DNA of 64,000 nt from UBA5543 sp964464965 (GTDB lineage: Bacteria; Bacteroidota; Bacteroidia; Chitinophagales; Chitinophagaceae): the NCBI GenBank assembly GCA_964464965.1, contig CAYXHM010000002.1:310001-374000 (forward strand), in the 5' to 3' direction. Made by a program: the position numbers and the translations under genes. Under the pieces are notes generated by a model. The model searched no databases. It saw nothing but the letters and a program-made list of their open reading frames with translations, and had not been told where the DNA came from. Positions 17,723-25,839 of the stretch are shown in pieces (position 1 is the stretch's first letter; the number at the start of each line of letters is the position of its first letter).

Positions 17723-18481
17723 TTATTGCTTGTAATATTCCAGTTTTAATTCTTTGCCGTCAAACACAGCATAGCTATCATATTTTATCCAGTCGCCCAG
17801 GTTGATGTACAAACTGTTTTGCGGTAATGGATAATGCAGCGCCAGGTGCCTGTGCCCGAATATGAAGAAATCAAAGTATTCTTCGTTCAGCTTCTGCAAA
17901 CAAAACTGCACCAGGTATTCTTTATCCGGCCCCTGGAACTTTTCCTTTTCACTATCCACATGCTTGGGCCCGCGCTTGCTGAACCATTCTGCCATGCCCA
18001 CACCTGTATCCGGGTGCACCCTGCGGTACAGCCATTGCGCCAGCTTATTGCGCAGTACTTTTTTCAGCAGTTTATAACCATGGTCGCCCGGGCCCAGGCC
18101 ATCGCCGTGACCAATGAAGAACTTCTTACCGTTGAACTCACGCTCTATGGGTTCATGATGTACGGGTATGTTCAGTTCATCCATAAAATAGTCAAGCATC
18201 CACAGGTCATGATTGCCCGTAAATGCTTCTATCTTCAAACCACTATCAGAAAGTTCTGCCAGCTTGCCCAGGAAACGGGTGTAGCCTTTGGGTATTACCT
18301 TACCGTATTCAAACCAGGCATCAAACAAATCTCCGACGAGGTACAGTTGTTCCGCATCGTGCTTTATTTCGTCCAGCCATCTGCATACACGTTTTTCCCT
18401 GGCAATACTCGATGCGCGATCAGGTATACCAAAATGAAAATCTGAAGCGAAGTAGACTTTTTTGCCTTCGGGTAACTTCAT
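17723..18481 (-). CDS. lpxH: UDP-2,3-diacylglucosamine diphosphatase (LpxH-type)
   Basis: Hydrolyses UDP-2,3-diacylglucosamine to lipid X plus UMP in lipid A synthesis at the cytoplasmic face of the inner membrane. The 252-residue calcineurin-like phosphoesterase has its metal motifs in order: SDFHFG, VGDLFD, TGNHDLW, IGHGDGLG and FGHRHLA. The long insert with basic helices near 125-160 is typical of this group. It is the first gene of a three-gene operon with the sixA-like and APH-RapZ genes. LpxH2-type annotation is possible. Confidence 0.88.
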   Translation of the reverse strand: MKLPEGKKVYFASDFHFGIPDRASSIAREKRVCRWLDEIKHDAEQLYLVGDLFDAWFEYGKVIPKGYTRFLGKLAELSDSGLKIEAFTGNHDLWMLDYFMDELNIPVHHEPIEREFNGKKFFIGHGDGLGPGDHGYKLLKKVLRNKLAQWLYRRVHPDTGVGMAEWFSKRGPKHVDSEKEKFQGPDKEYLVQFCLQKLNEEYFDFFIFGHRHLALHYPLPQNSLYINLGDWIKYDSYAVFDGKELKLEYYKQ

Positions 18482-18571
18482 AAACAGGACTGCAATTTAG
18501 CGTAAATAAAACTATTTATGCCTTTAAAAGCCCGTTAAATAAGGTTTTTTGATGGGGTCATGAAAAATTTA

Positions 18572-18604
18572 TTTGGAGAATTGAAAACAGCGCGTATATC
18601 TTTG
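18572..18604 (+). promoter_or_regulatory. Promoter of the SAM-riboswitch leader
   Basis: TTTG at 18572-18575 (read as TTTG within ATTTGG) and TATCTTTG at 18597-18604, separated by 21 nt, match the Bacteroidota consensus. Transcription would start about 10 nt before the riboswitch. Confidence 0.55.
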
Positions 18605-18625
18605 CACCAGTTCTTTACAGTATTG

Positions 18626-18731
18626 CTTATCAAGAAAGACCGAGGGATATGGCCCGTTGACGTCTTAGCAACCATCAAGGTGAAAACTTTGAAAGGTGCT
18701 ACTTCCATCTCACGAAAGTGGGAAAGATAAG
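18626..18731 (+). ncRNA. SAM-I (S-box) riboswitch aptamer
   Basis: P1 is formed by CTTATC (18626-18631) and GATAAG (18726-18731). Inside lie the conserved S-box elements GACCGAGGGATATGGCCCG, the TTAGCAACC segment, and AAGGTGCTACTTCC, then a GTGGGAAAG end. These match the SAM-I consensus closely. Binding of S-adenosylmethionine should favour the downstream terminator and lower expression of the methionine genes that follow. Confidence 0.93.
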
Positions 18732-18786
18732 TCAGGTGCAATAGTTTGCAGATACCAACACACCCGTGTGTTGCTTCATATAACTC

Positions 18787-18819
18787 AAAGCTCTTCTGAT
18801 TTATCGGAGGAGCTTTTTT
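18787..18819 (+). terminator. Riboswitch expression-platform terminator
   Basis: A 13-bp stem with two G-U pairs (from AAAGCTCTTCTGA to TCGGAGGAGCTTT), loop TTTA, then six T at 18814-18819. It lies 55 nt after the aptamer. A separate strong hairpin (18756-18773, CAACACA / TGTGTTG) sits between the two. Confidence 0.85.
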
Positions 18820-18825
18820 ATTTGC

Positions 18826-18933
18826 ACCAGGTCCCGGACGCGGGATGCTGTGCTCTTAACAAGTTCTTTCGGTAAGGTCCTGGTAAGTAATCGTGTCAGA
18901 ACGATTTTCTTAACATTCTAAAAAAACCAGGAC
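18826..18933 (+). promoter_or_regulatory. Possible second regulatory fold in the met leader
   Basis: GGTCCTGGT (18876-18884) can pair with ACCAGGTCC (18826-18834, 8 of 9) or with ACCAGGAC (18926-18933), which abuts the ATG at 18935. The two pairings exclude each other. A small hairpin AATCGT/ACGATT (18889-18906) lies between. A role in translation control is inference. Confidence 0.35.
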
Positions 18934-18934
18934 A

Positions 18935-20119
18935 ATGAGTACAACAGCAACAGAACTAATCCATAGCATTCCCGTAGATCCGCTTACAGGTTCCATATCA
19001 GTTCCCATATACCAGACATCAACTTATGTGCAGGAAGCGCCCGGCGTAAACAAGGGCTACGATTATGCCCGTAGCAACAACCCCACCCGCCAGGCGCTGG
19101 AAGACATAGTTGCAAAACTGGAAAGAGGCGCGCACGCATCAGCCTTCGCCAGCGGACTGGCAGCTATTGACGCGGTAGTGAAACTGCTGCAAAGCGGAGA
19201 TGAGATACTTGCCGTAGATGATATTTACGGAGGTGCCTTCAGGCAGTTCACACACATCTACCAGAAGTTTGGCATCAGCGTGAACTATGTGGATACTACA
19301 GACATCGCAAATGTGTTTGAAGCCATAACCCCGAATACAAAACTGATATGGCTGGAAACGCCCACCAACCCCACGCTGAAAATAAGTGACATAGCGGCCA
19401 TTGCTAAAATAGCGCAGCAGCACAACATCCTGCTGTGTGTAGATAACACCTTCGCATCGCCCGCGTTGCAGCAGCCCATAAAGCTGGGCGCCGATATCGT
19501 TGTGCACAGCGCTACAAAATACCTGGGCGGCCACAGCGACCTGATAGCAGGCGTGGTCGTGACCAAAACCAAAGAACTGGGCGAGCAGATAAAATTCATA
19601 CAGAACGCATGCGGCGCTATCCTTTCTCCGCACGATAGCTGGCTGGTGATACGCGGTATAGAAACCCTGCACCTGCGTGTACAGCAGCACAGTAAGAACG
19701 CACTGGAGATAGCGCAGTTTTTACAGGAGCACCCGCTGGTAGATAAAGTGTACTACCCGGGCCTGAAAACACACCTGAACCACGACATAGCAGCAAGGCA
19801 GCAATCAGCCTTTGGCGGCGTGGTATCCTTCACGCTGAAGAATGATACAGAAGATGCTGCGATAAAAGTGGTGACCAACACGCAATACTTTAAACTGGCA
19901 GAAAGCCTGGGCGGTGTGAAAAGCCTGCTGTGCCACCCTGCGCAGATGACCCATAAATCTATACCCGCAGAAAAGCGCCGTAGCGCAGGCGTGCAGGATA
20001 GCCTGATAAGGTTGAGCGTAGGACTGGAAGACGTGGCCGACCTGAAAGCGGATATAGCGCAGGCGCTGAACAGGCTGAAGATAACAGTACAGGAACCAAC
20101 AGCTTTTGAATACCAGTAG
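18935..20119 (+). CDS. Cys/Met metabolism PLP-dependent enzyme (cystathionine gamma-synthase/lyase-like)
   Basis: A PLP enzyme of the trans-sulfuration family, 394 residues. It carries out gamma-replacement or elimination on homoserine esters or cystathionine in methionine and cysteine synthesis. The Schiff-base lysine is Lys195 in HSATKYLGGHSD. Asp170 in CVDNTFASP contacts the pyridine nitrogen, and YARSNNPTR is the substrate-side signature. The N-terminus is slightly short. Placement behind a SAM riboswitch and ahead of homoserine dehydrogenase argues for a biosynthetic (MetB or O-acylhomoserine) role rather than degradation, but sequence alone does not separate these. Confidence 0.9.
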   Translation: MSTTATELIHSIPVDPLTGSISVPIYQTSTYVQEAPGVNKGYDYARSNNPTRQALEDIVAKLERGAHASAFASGLAAIDAVVKLLQSGDEILAVDDIYGGAFRQFTHIYQKFGISVNYVDTTDIANVFEAITPNTKLIWLETPTNPTLKISDIAAIAKIAQQHNILLCVDNTFASPALQQPIKLGADIVVHSATKYLGGHSDLIAGVVVTKTKELGEQIKFIQNACGAILSPHDSWLVIRGIETLHLRVQQHSKNALEIAQFLQEHPLVDKVYYPGLKTHLNHDIAARQQSAFGGVVSFTLKNDTEDAAIKVVTNTQYFKLAESLGGVKSLLCHPAQMTHKSIPAEKRRSAGVQDSLIRLSVGLEDVADLKADIAQALNRLKITVQEPTAFEYQ

Positions 20120-20167
20120 TCATAACAAAAGATCATCATTGTCTAACAACTTTAAAATTTTACAAAC

Positions 20168-21412
20168 ATGTCTAAACAACAATTGAACATAGGATTATTT
20201 GGTTTTGGTGTAGTGGGCGAGGGCCTGTACAAAGTGCTGAACCAGACACAATCTCTGAATGCAAATATTAAGAAGGTATGCATCAAGCACCCTGAAAAAA
20301 AGAGGAACGCGCCGCAGGAATTATTTACGGTGTACCCGGAGATACTTTTAGCCGACAGCAGCATCAACGTTATAGTAGAGCTGATAGACGATGCGGATGC
20401 TGCATTTGAAATAACGAAGAAAGCACTGAAGGCGGGCAAGGCAGTAGTGAGCGCTAACAAGAAGATGATAGCAGAGCACCTGCCCGAGCTGCTGGAGCTG
20501 CAAAAGAAATACAATACACCCCTGCTGTACGAGGCCGCCTGTTGTGCCAGTATCCCCGTCATCCGCAACCTGGAGGAGTATTACGATAACGACCTGCTGC
20601 AGGGTATCAGCGGCATACTCAACGGCAGCACCAACTACATACTCACCAAAGTATTTGAGAATGGCAGCACCTACAACGATGCGCTGAAAGCTGCACAACG
20701 CGAGGGCTTTGCAGAAAGCAACCCAAAGCTGGATGTGGAAGGCATAGACGCGGTGAACAAACTGGCCATAGTGCTGGCACACGCCTATGGCATTTTAGCC
20801 GCGCCAACGGATATAGTGCATGGCGGCATACACCTGCTGCAGGAGGGCGACGCTACCTACGCCCGCGAAAAAGGCTACGAGATAAAACTGGTGGCGCAGG
20901 CGCAGAAGCTAAGTGAGCAGAGCGTGGCTGCATTTGTATTGCCGCAGTTTGTGCGCAGCAACAACCTGCTGCACCGCGTGAAGAACGAATACAACGGCGT
21001 TGTGATAGAAAGCGGCCTGGCCGAAGAACAGTTCTTTTACGGCAAAGGTGCGGGCAGCTTCCCTACGGCATCTGCCGTGCTTAGTGATATATCTGCCCTG
21101 CGCTACGATTACCGGTACGAATACAAAAAGCTGCATGGAGAAAACATACCCGCACTTGAGAGCAACTTTTTGCTGAACGTATATGTAAGCTTTGAGAACA
21201 GGCCACAGGTGCCTACCCACAGGTTTGTGCATATAGAAGAATGGAGCAGCACCAAAAAGCGCAGCTACGTTACCGGCATCATCAGCTTTGAAGACCTGCA
21301 AAAAGACGACTGGTGGAAACAGCAGGGCGTATCATTGATACTACTCCCCGATGCCTTTGCAGAACAGGTACCTGTGGAGAGCGGTGTGGAAGAGGAAGTG
21401 TTGTTTGTGTAG
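20168..21412 (+). CDS. hom: Homoserine dehydrogenase
   Basis: Reduces aspartate semialdehyde to homoserine with NAD(P)H, the branch point to methionine and threonine. The 414-residue protein has a Rossmann fold with GLFGFGVVGEGL near 9-20. The catalytic domain contains GILNGSTNYILT and the NPKLDVEGIDAVNK signature. The C-terminal part (from about 335) is an unusual extension without a clear ACT signature, and the aspartokinase domain is absent. It lies 48 nt after the PLP enzyme gene, so both are probably under the same SAM riboswitch. A hairpin terminator follows. Confidence 0.93.
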   Translation: MSKQQLNIGLFGFGVVGEGLYKVLNQTQSLNANIKKVCIKHPEKKRNAPQELFTVYPEILLADSSINVIVELIDDADAAFEITKKALKAGKAVVSANKKMIAEHLPELLELQKKYNTPLLYEAACCASIPVIRNLEEYYDNDLLQGISGILNGSTNYILTKVFENGSTYNDALKAAQREGFAESNPKLDVEGIDAVNKLAIVLAHAYGILAAPTDIVHGGIHLLQEGDATYAREKGYEIKLVAQAQKLSEQSVAAFVLPQFVRSNNLLHRVKNEYNGVVIESGLAEEQFFYGKGAGSFPTASAVLSDISALRYDYRYEYKKLHGENIPALESNFLLNVYVSFENRPQVPTHRFVHIEEWSSTKKRSYVTGIISFEDLQKDDWWKQQGVSLILLPDAFAEQVPVESGVEEEVLFV

Positions 21413-21437
21413 AAGATAGTTTTTTAGTTTGAGTAAG

Positions 21438-21464
21438 AAAGCTGCCTCGAAGGGGCGGCTTTTT
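21438..21464 (+). terminator. Terminator after hom
   Basis: Stem AAAGCTGCCTC pairs with GGGGCGGCTTT (two G-T pairs) around GAA, then a T-run. Confidence 0.75.
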
Positions 21465-21542
21465 AATGTTATTTTTATAATAGTAAACATGTTTTTTTGG
21501 TTAATCGAATAAATGTACCAACATATAAATCTGCTTTAAGTT

Positions 21543-23180
21543 ATGTCTCAAAAAGAAGTTATAGGCAAAATAGAGGCAATCACAAGTCATTATGACTTTA
21601 TACACGTATTAGCAGCTATTATACTAAATGATTTTTGCAGCCCAATTAATAAACTTGATAAAAAGAATTATTGGGAGCAATTAAATTACGGCGAACTGGC
21701 GTTTTTAATTGGTTTATGGGTTAAAAAGTGTAAAAAAACCGATTTTGAATTTGATATTAATGCTACATCGAAGCAAATCCATGAACTTATGGAACAACTT
21801 CACACTGCTGTTTTGGAGGAGATGCCCAAACTGCCGGATATAGATCAAGACCCCACTAATTTTTTGGTAAGTGGAGCGCGCTTTAAAGAGGCATTCTTTT
21901 ATAGTTCAACTGGTGCATATGATTATCAATATATAGATAAGGCTATTGAGAAATATAGATATGATGAAAAATGGATAAAAGACAACAAAAGGTTTTCGAT
22001 AGACTCTTTCAAGACGTTTTTTGTTCATGTAAGAAAAACAATGCAAAAAAAGCTGGATATTAAGGTTCGGAGTGGATTTAAGAAAAGGGAAGACTTATTG
22101 GATGTTGTTTGCCTTACATCAGATGAATTGTACAACGGGAATACTGAATTCAAACAGATAGCATTGCAGTTTACAATAGAGCTTGAAAAAAATGCCATTG
22201 CAAATCTGAATGAAATTGGAGATTATAATGAATATCAAACTAAGCCCTTAATTAAGCTAGATGAGAATAATTACTTTATAGGAGTTCCGTTCTTCTTAGC
22301 TGAGGCTATTTATGAGTCACCATTTTACTGGATGGCAGAAGATAGTGCATACACTACTCAACGCCTTGAAAATAGAGGTCTGGCAGCAGAAAATATGGTT
22401 TATAGCATGCTTTCTAAAGTATTTGGGACATCAAATACTTTAGCGGGCGTTAAAATAAAGAAGAACAGTACAAATACAATAACGGATATAGATGTGCTTT
22501 GCTTGCATAATGACATATCTATTATTGTTCAGGTTAAATCGAAAAAACTAACTGCTCTTTCAAAGCAGGGCAGTATAAGTCAAATATTGATTGACTTTGA
22601 TAAAGCAGTTAAAAGCGCTTTTCTTCAAGGTCTAAAATGCCGTGATTGTATCAGTTCTCATGAAGATTACATTTTTGAAGAGAAAGGAATCAAAGTAAAT
22701 AATAAGTTATTAAGGATAAAAAAAACATATGTTATTTGTATAGTCTTAGATGCATATCCTGCTATATCGCATCTAACCCACTCTTTATTATATGAGAGTG
22801 AAACTGAATCTGCATTGAGTTTAACGGTATTTGATCTGGATGCAATATGTCACTTCCTTAAAACTCCGAAAAGGTTGAGCGATTACCTAATAAAAAGAAT
22901 TGATAATTGCAGATCATATCATTCCGAAAATGAAAGCTGTTATCTAGGCTTTTATCTTAAAAACGACCTTAAAAAACTGGATGACAATAGTAAGATGATG
23001 ATTGATAGTGATTATGGTTCGATGATTGATCAATTGTACTATCCACAAATATTAAAGAACAATCAGCCGGATAAATTTCAAGTAGGGAAGTCACACACTT
23101 CTCAAGATAAAATTAGTCGAAATGATCCTTGTCCTTGCAGAAGTGGGTTAAAATATAAAAGGTGTCATGGAAAAAGTTAG
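21543..23180 (+). CDS. Putative PD-(D/E)xK nuclease-like protein with C-terminal SEC-C motif
   Basis: A 545-residue protein that I do not recognise as a named family. Residues about 275-335 carry a pattern compatible with a restriction-endonuclease fold: Glu283 in AAENMV, an Asp pair in TDIDVLCL (315-317), then IIVQVKSKK (Gln330-x-Lys332). The extreme C-terminus is a SEC-C zinc motif with Cys530, Cys532, Cys541 and His542. The N-terminal 270 residues are helical and unassigned. Low GC compared with flanking hom suggests horizontal transfer. Defence, DNA repair or mobile-element function are all possible. The convergent neighbour also ends in a SEC-C-like motif. Confidence 0.7.
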   Translation: MSQKEVIGKIEAITSHYDFIHVLAAIILNDFCSPINKLDKKNYWEQLNYGELAFLIGLWVKKCKKTDFEFDINATSKQIHELMEQLHTAVLEEMPKLPDIDQDPTNFLVSGARFKEAFFYSSTGAYDYQYIDKAIEKYRYDEKWIKDNKRFSIDSFKTFFVHVRKTMQKKLDIKVRSGFKKREDLLDVVCLTSDELYNGNTEFKQIALQFTIELEKNAIANLNEIGDYNEYQTKPLIKLDENNYFIGVPFFLAEAIYESPFYWMAEDSAYTTQRLENRGLAAENMVYSMLSKVFGTSNTLAGVKIKKNSTNTITDIDVLCLHNDISIIVQVKSKKLTALSKQGSISQILIDFDKAVKSAFLQGLKCRDCISSHEDYIFEEKGIKVNNKLLRIKKTYVICIVLDAYPAISHLTHSLLYESETESALSLTVFDLDAICHFLKTPKRLSDYLIKRIDNCRSYHSENESCYLGFYLKNDLKKLDDNSKMMIDSDYGSMIDQLYYPQILKNNQPDKFQVGKSHTSQDKISRNDPCPCRSGLKYKRCHGKS

Positions 23181-23188
23181 GTTCTCAA

Positions 23189-23863
23189 CTAGCGTGAGTT
23201 TTGTATAAGAGCTTTAGCCTTTGTTAAGAGCTCCTGTTGGATTCCATAGACACCGACTCCATGACAAGCCTCATAGGACTGTACAGACCCACAAAAACAT
23301 TTGCTTTTATATTTGTTCCCTGTCATATAAAATTGATATACGTTTTGCTTGCACTGCTCCAATGATTGAATTGCCATTACTATGGGTTCAGGCAGGGAAA
23401 GATTTTGATCGTCAATACGTGTTGCCAAGCCATATAATAAATCTATGGTGCCAGCGTATGTAATAAAGTCATCGACCAATTTATTTGTAGTTATATTCAA
23501 TCGAACGTTGGGTTTGCCCATTTGCCCATCAAATACATTGCCATTATCTGGTATAAATAGTATGGAATTAGCACGTATTTTTTGTGGAGTAACATCTACC
23601 AAATTTCCGTTGGAATCTTCCCATACAGCATGATGTTCCGCCTCTATAAAGTGGGTATGCTCCCATACGGCCCATCCATAATATATTGTTCCGCCATCAC
23701 GATTAATTTTGTCCTGTACATTATAGAAGCAAGATGCTAATTTAGCAGTTGCCTCAACCCTAACCTCTACAATTTCGGGCTCGAACTCTACCCGCATAAA
23801 ATCTAGCAGACGGCAAACTGACTGATTTACCTCTTTCGGACTAACTGGCATCTGAAACAACAT
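23189..23863 (-). CDS. Putative transglutaminase-like protein with SEC-C-type zinc motif
   Basis: A 224-residue protein of unknown function. An N-terminal domain shows Cys45 (ASCFYNV), then YYGWAVWE, His78 in EAEHHAVW and Asp90 in LVDVTP. This order and spacing recall the Cys-His-Asp triad of transglutaminase-like folds; the assignment is mine and untested. Near the C-terminus KCFCGSVQSYEACHG provides Cys189, Cys191, Cys200 and His201, a SEC-C-like zinc site. It faces the SEC-C nuclease-like gene tail-to-tail with an 8-nt gap. A small unknown gene precedes it by 18 nt, likely in one operon. Confidence 0.7.
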   Translation of the reverse strand: MLFQMPVSPKEVNQSVCRLLDFMRVEFEPEIVEVRVEATAKLASCFYNVQDKINRDGGTIYYGWAVWEHTHFIEAEHHAVWEDSNGNLVDVTPQKIRANSILFIPDNGNVFDGQMGKPNVRLNITTNKLVDDFITYAGTIDLLYGLATRIDDQNLSLPEPIVMAIQSLEQCKQNVYQFYMTGNKYKSKCFCGSVQSYEACHGVGVYGIQQELLTKAKALIQNSR

Positions 23864-23881
23864 TTTAGGTGTCGTATTTTC

Positions 23882-24298
23882 TTAATTTTCTGGATAAGCA
23901 CTATGAATACATTCTTGTAATACTTCTCTTGTATCGTCATCATCATTAACTGGGCCAATTTGAGTCGTAGTTACGACACTGGCCTTTATTAATAGCTCAT
24001 CTAAAAGTTCATTCATTTTTGCATTAGCCACCTTAGCCAATTCTAATAATTGCTTTACGGTCGGTTTTTTCTCGTCGTTATCAAATTGAATGTGTACTTC
24101 TACATTATATATAATGCCACTATCGTTAATGTTGTCGAAATGGTTCTCAGTCCATACCGAGAACCAAGCCTTATGTTCAGGATGATGAGGTGCTAGCCTA
24201 TACTTATACTGTGTTTGAAGAATATATTTACCCTCCAATTTCTCTTTATTGTTTAAATTAAAGACCGTCATTTTCGGCATTACCTTGATTATCTTCAT
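23882..24298 (-). CDS. Hypothetical protein, operon partner of the SEC-C gene
   Basis: A 138-residue soluble protein without signal peptide or membrane segment and no recognised domain. The first 80 residues look like an antiparallel beta structure (YILQTQYKYRLAPHHPEHKAWFSVW). A predicted helix at about 83-105 and an acidic DDDDT run follow. It precedes the transglutaminase-like gene by 18 nt on the same strand and shares its low GC, so they are probably co-transcribed. Confidence 0.6.
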   Translation of the reverse strand: MKIIKVMPKMTVFNLNNKEKLEGKYILQTQYKYRLAPHHPEHKAWFSVWTENHFDNINDSGIIYNVEVHIQFDNDEKKPTVKQLLELAKVANAKMNELLDELLIKASVVTTTQIGPVNDDDDTREVLQECIHSAYPEN

Positions 24299-24352
24299 AT
24301 ATCTTTATATTATTGCAATATAAAAATACGTAAAGTATTAATTATACCCATT

Positions 24353-24377
24353 AGCGCAAGTCTTTTTGACTTGTGCT
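24353..24377. repeat. Imperfect hairpin upstream of the SEC-C operon
   Basis: AGCGCAAGTC and GACTTGTGCT form a 10-bp stem (one G-T pair) around a T5 loop. No T-run follows on either strand, so terminator activity is doubtful. Confidence 0.4.
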
Positions 24378-24384
24378 ACCCGTG

Positions 24385-24410
24385 CCCCACCAACAAATCT
24401 CCCGCTTTGC
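24385..24410. repeat. Short dispersed repeat, copy 1
   Basis: A 26-nt element (CCCCACCA..CAAATCTCCCG.TTTGC) that recurs at 25089-25114 with two differences. The copies bracket the exported-protein gene 24419-24973. Confidence 0.5.
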
Positions 24411-24418
24411 ATAAACCC

Positions 24419-24973
24419 TTATTCCACCTTATCCTTCCTCTTCCCAAATACATAGGTTATACCAATAGAAGCAGGGAAATAAAATATCGTCTCTCTCGTT
24501 TCTGAATATGTGCCTGGCCACCCCTGGCTGTAAGCGCCCGGGCTTTGATTATATTGCTGTGTGAAAAGTACCCCTCTCCTGTAGCCCCATTCAGAATTGA
24601 GGTATAGCCGCTCCTTTAGTTTCACATTCACACCCAGGTGCACCCCTGCCATTACTGCCTTGTCCTTATAATATTGCGGCTTCCCATGTTCTGTATATCC
24701 TTCTGCTGCAAAACCGTAATAAAGCGAGGCATCTTTTTTCCTGGCAGGAACAGAGTTGATGCAGATACCCGCACGGGTAATATAGTCCTGGTCGTAGTGA
24801 GTAGGTGTTACAAAAGCGCCTATTTGTATTTTCTTAAATGCATGGGTATATTTTACCTGCGCTCCTGCATATAATACGTGGCCACCGTCAAGGCTTACAG
24901 TTATGGCAGATTGCGCACTACAGCAAACAGCTGCTATAAATAAACAGGATACAAGGGATAACAGGTGTTTCAT
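24419..24973 (-). CDS. Exported, predicted outer-membrane barrel-like protein
   Basis: A 184-residue protein with a signal peptide ending near residue 21 (VCCSAQ). Alternating beta strands such as LYYGFAAEGYT and VMAGVHLGVNVKL follow, and the end is aromatic-rich (FPASIGITYVFG), as in small outer-membrane barrels. No specific family was recognised. It stands alone, flanked by two copies of a 26-nt repeat. Confidence 0.65.
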   Translation of the reverse strand: MKHLLSLVSCLFIAAVCCSAQSAITVSLDGGHVLYAGAQVKYTHAFKKIQIGAFVTPTHYDQDYITRAGICINSVPARKKDASLYYGFAAEGYTEHGKPQYYKDKAVMAGVHLGVNVKLKERLYLNSEWGYRRGVLFTQQYNQSPGAYSQGWPGTYSETRETIFYFPASIGITYVFGKRKDKVE

Positions 24974-25088
24974 AAGGTCGTTTATTTTTTAACGGCTATT
25001 CTATTACAAAATACACATTCTGTACATTGATTTACAATGCTATGGTATTCTCACCAATCTGTTCGCCATAGTCTCTCCGCCTACATCT

Positions 25089-25114
25089 CCCCACCACCAA
25101 ATCTCCCGATTTGC
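25089..25114. repeat. Short dispersed repeat, copy 2
   Basis: Second copy of the 26-nt element at 24385-24410, 24 of 26 positions identical, in the same orientation. Confidence 0.5.
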
Positions 25115-25175
25115 GAAACACTGCTGACATACCCTTGTCACCAACCCTCCGTAACTTGTCTTAAATTCATAAACA

Positions 25176-25655
25176 ATGAAAGCAGTAGAGCTAAGAAAAA
25201 CGCAGCTGTCCGACCTCGATACATTATTCGACTACCAGGCAGATGATGAAGCAGGGTATATGGCAGCATTTGTAAACCCCACCAGCTGGAAAGACAGGGA
25301 TGCCTACATAGCCAAATGGGCAAAGCTGTTGCAGGATGGTGCCGACTCATGGACTATCCTCCTGGATGGCGTTATAGTAGGCAGCGTTGGCAAATGGATG
25401 ATGGGCGACGAACCACAGCTTACCTACGGCATAGGCAAACCATTCTGGGGGCAGGGCCTGGCCACCACAGCAGTAGAACTATTCCTGAAAAAAGTAGACA
25501 CCTGGCCACTCTACGGCCGCGCCGCGTCAGACAATATCCGCTCCATCAAAATCCTTGAACGTGCAGGCTTCAAAAAGACAGGTACCGACCGTGCATTTGC
25601 TGCAGCAAGAAATGAAGAGATAGAGGAAACTATTTTAAGGCTGGATGGCATATGA
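25176..25655 (+). CDS. GNAT family N-acetyltransferase (RimJ/RimL-like)
   Basis: A cytoplasmic acetyl-CoA-dependent acetyltransferase of 159 residues with unknown acceptor. Motif A, for acetyl-CoA pyrophosphate binding, is seen as GKPFWGQGLATTAV (about 87-100). The later NIRSIKILERAGFKKTG (about 119-135) is typical of RimJ/RimL-like members that modify protein N-termini or antibiotics. It has no partner genes in the same orientation. Confidence 0.88.
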   Translation: MKAVELRKTQLSDLDTLFDYQADDEAGYMAAFVNPTSWKDRDAYIAKWAKLLQDGADSWTILLDGVIVGSVGKWMMGDEPQLTYGIGKPFWGQGLATTAVELFLKKVDTWPLYGRAASDNIRSIKILERAGFKKTGTDRAFAAARNEEIEETILRLDGI

Positions 25656-25693
25656 TTCTCCCTTGGCGGTGCTGCCACCGTACCAGTCTTATG

Positions 25694-25800
25694 TTATAAT
25701 GCCTTTCCCACTACCATCTTCCTCACCAGGGAAATCTGCCCCAGGTGGTAATAACTATGCTCAATAACACCGCTCTCTCCCGGGCAAAGTGTCTCGCTTA
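25694..25800 (-). pseudogene. C-terminal remnant of a DinB-family protein
   Basis: The minus strand of this short gap reads LSETLCPGESGVIEHSYYHL followed by GQISLVRKM and a TAA stop at 25694-25696. The EHSYYHLGQI phrase is the C-terminal metal-binding helix signature of DinB-like four-helix proteins. No upstream part of such a protein remains before dxs begins to the right, so this is a decayed fragment of about 35 codons. Confidence 0.55.
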
Positions 25801-25839
25801 GACCTAAGATAAATAAGCATCCCGCTTTAATGGATGTGA

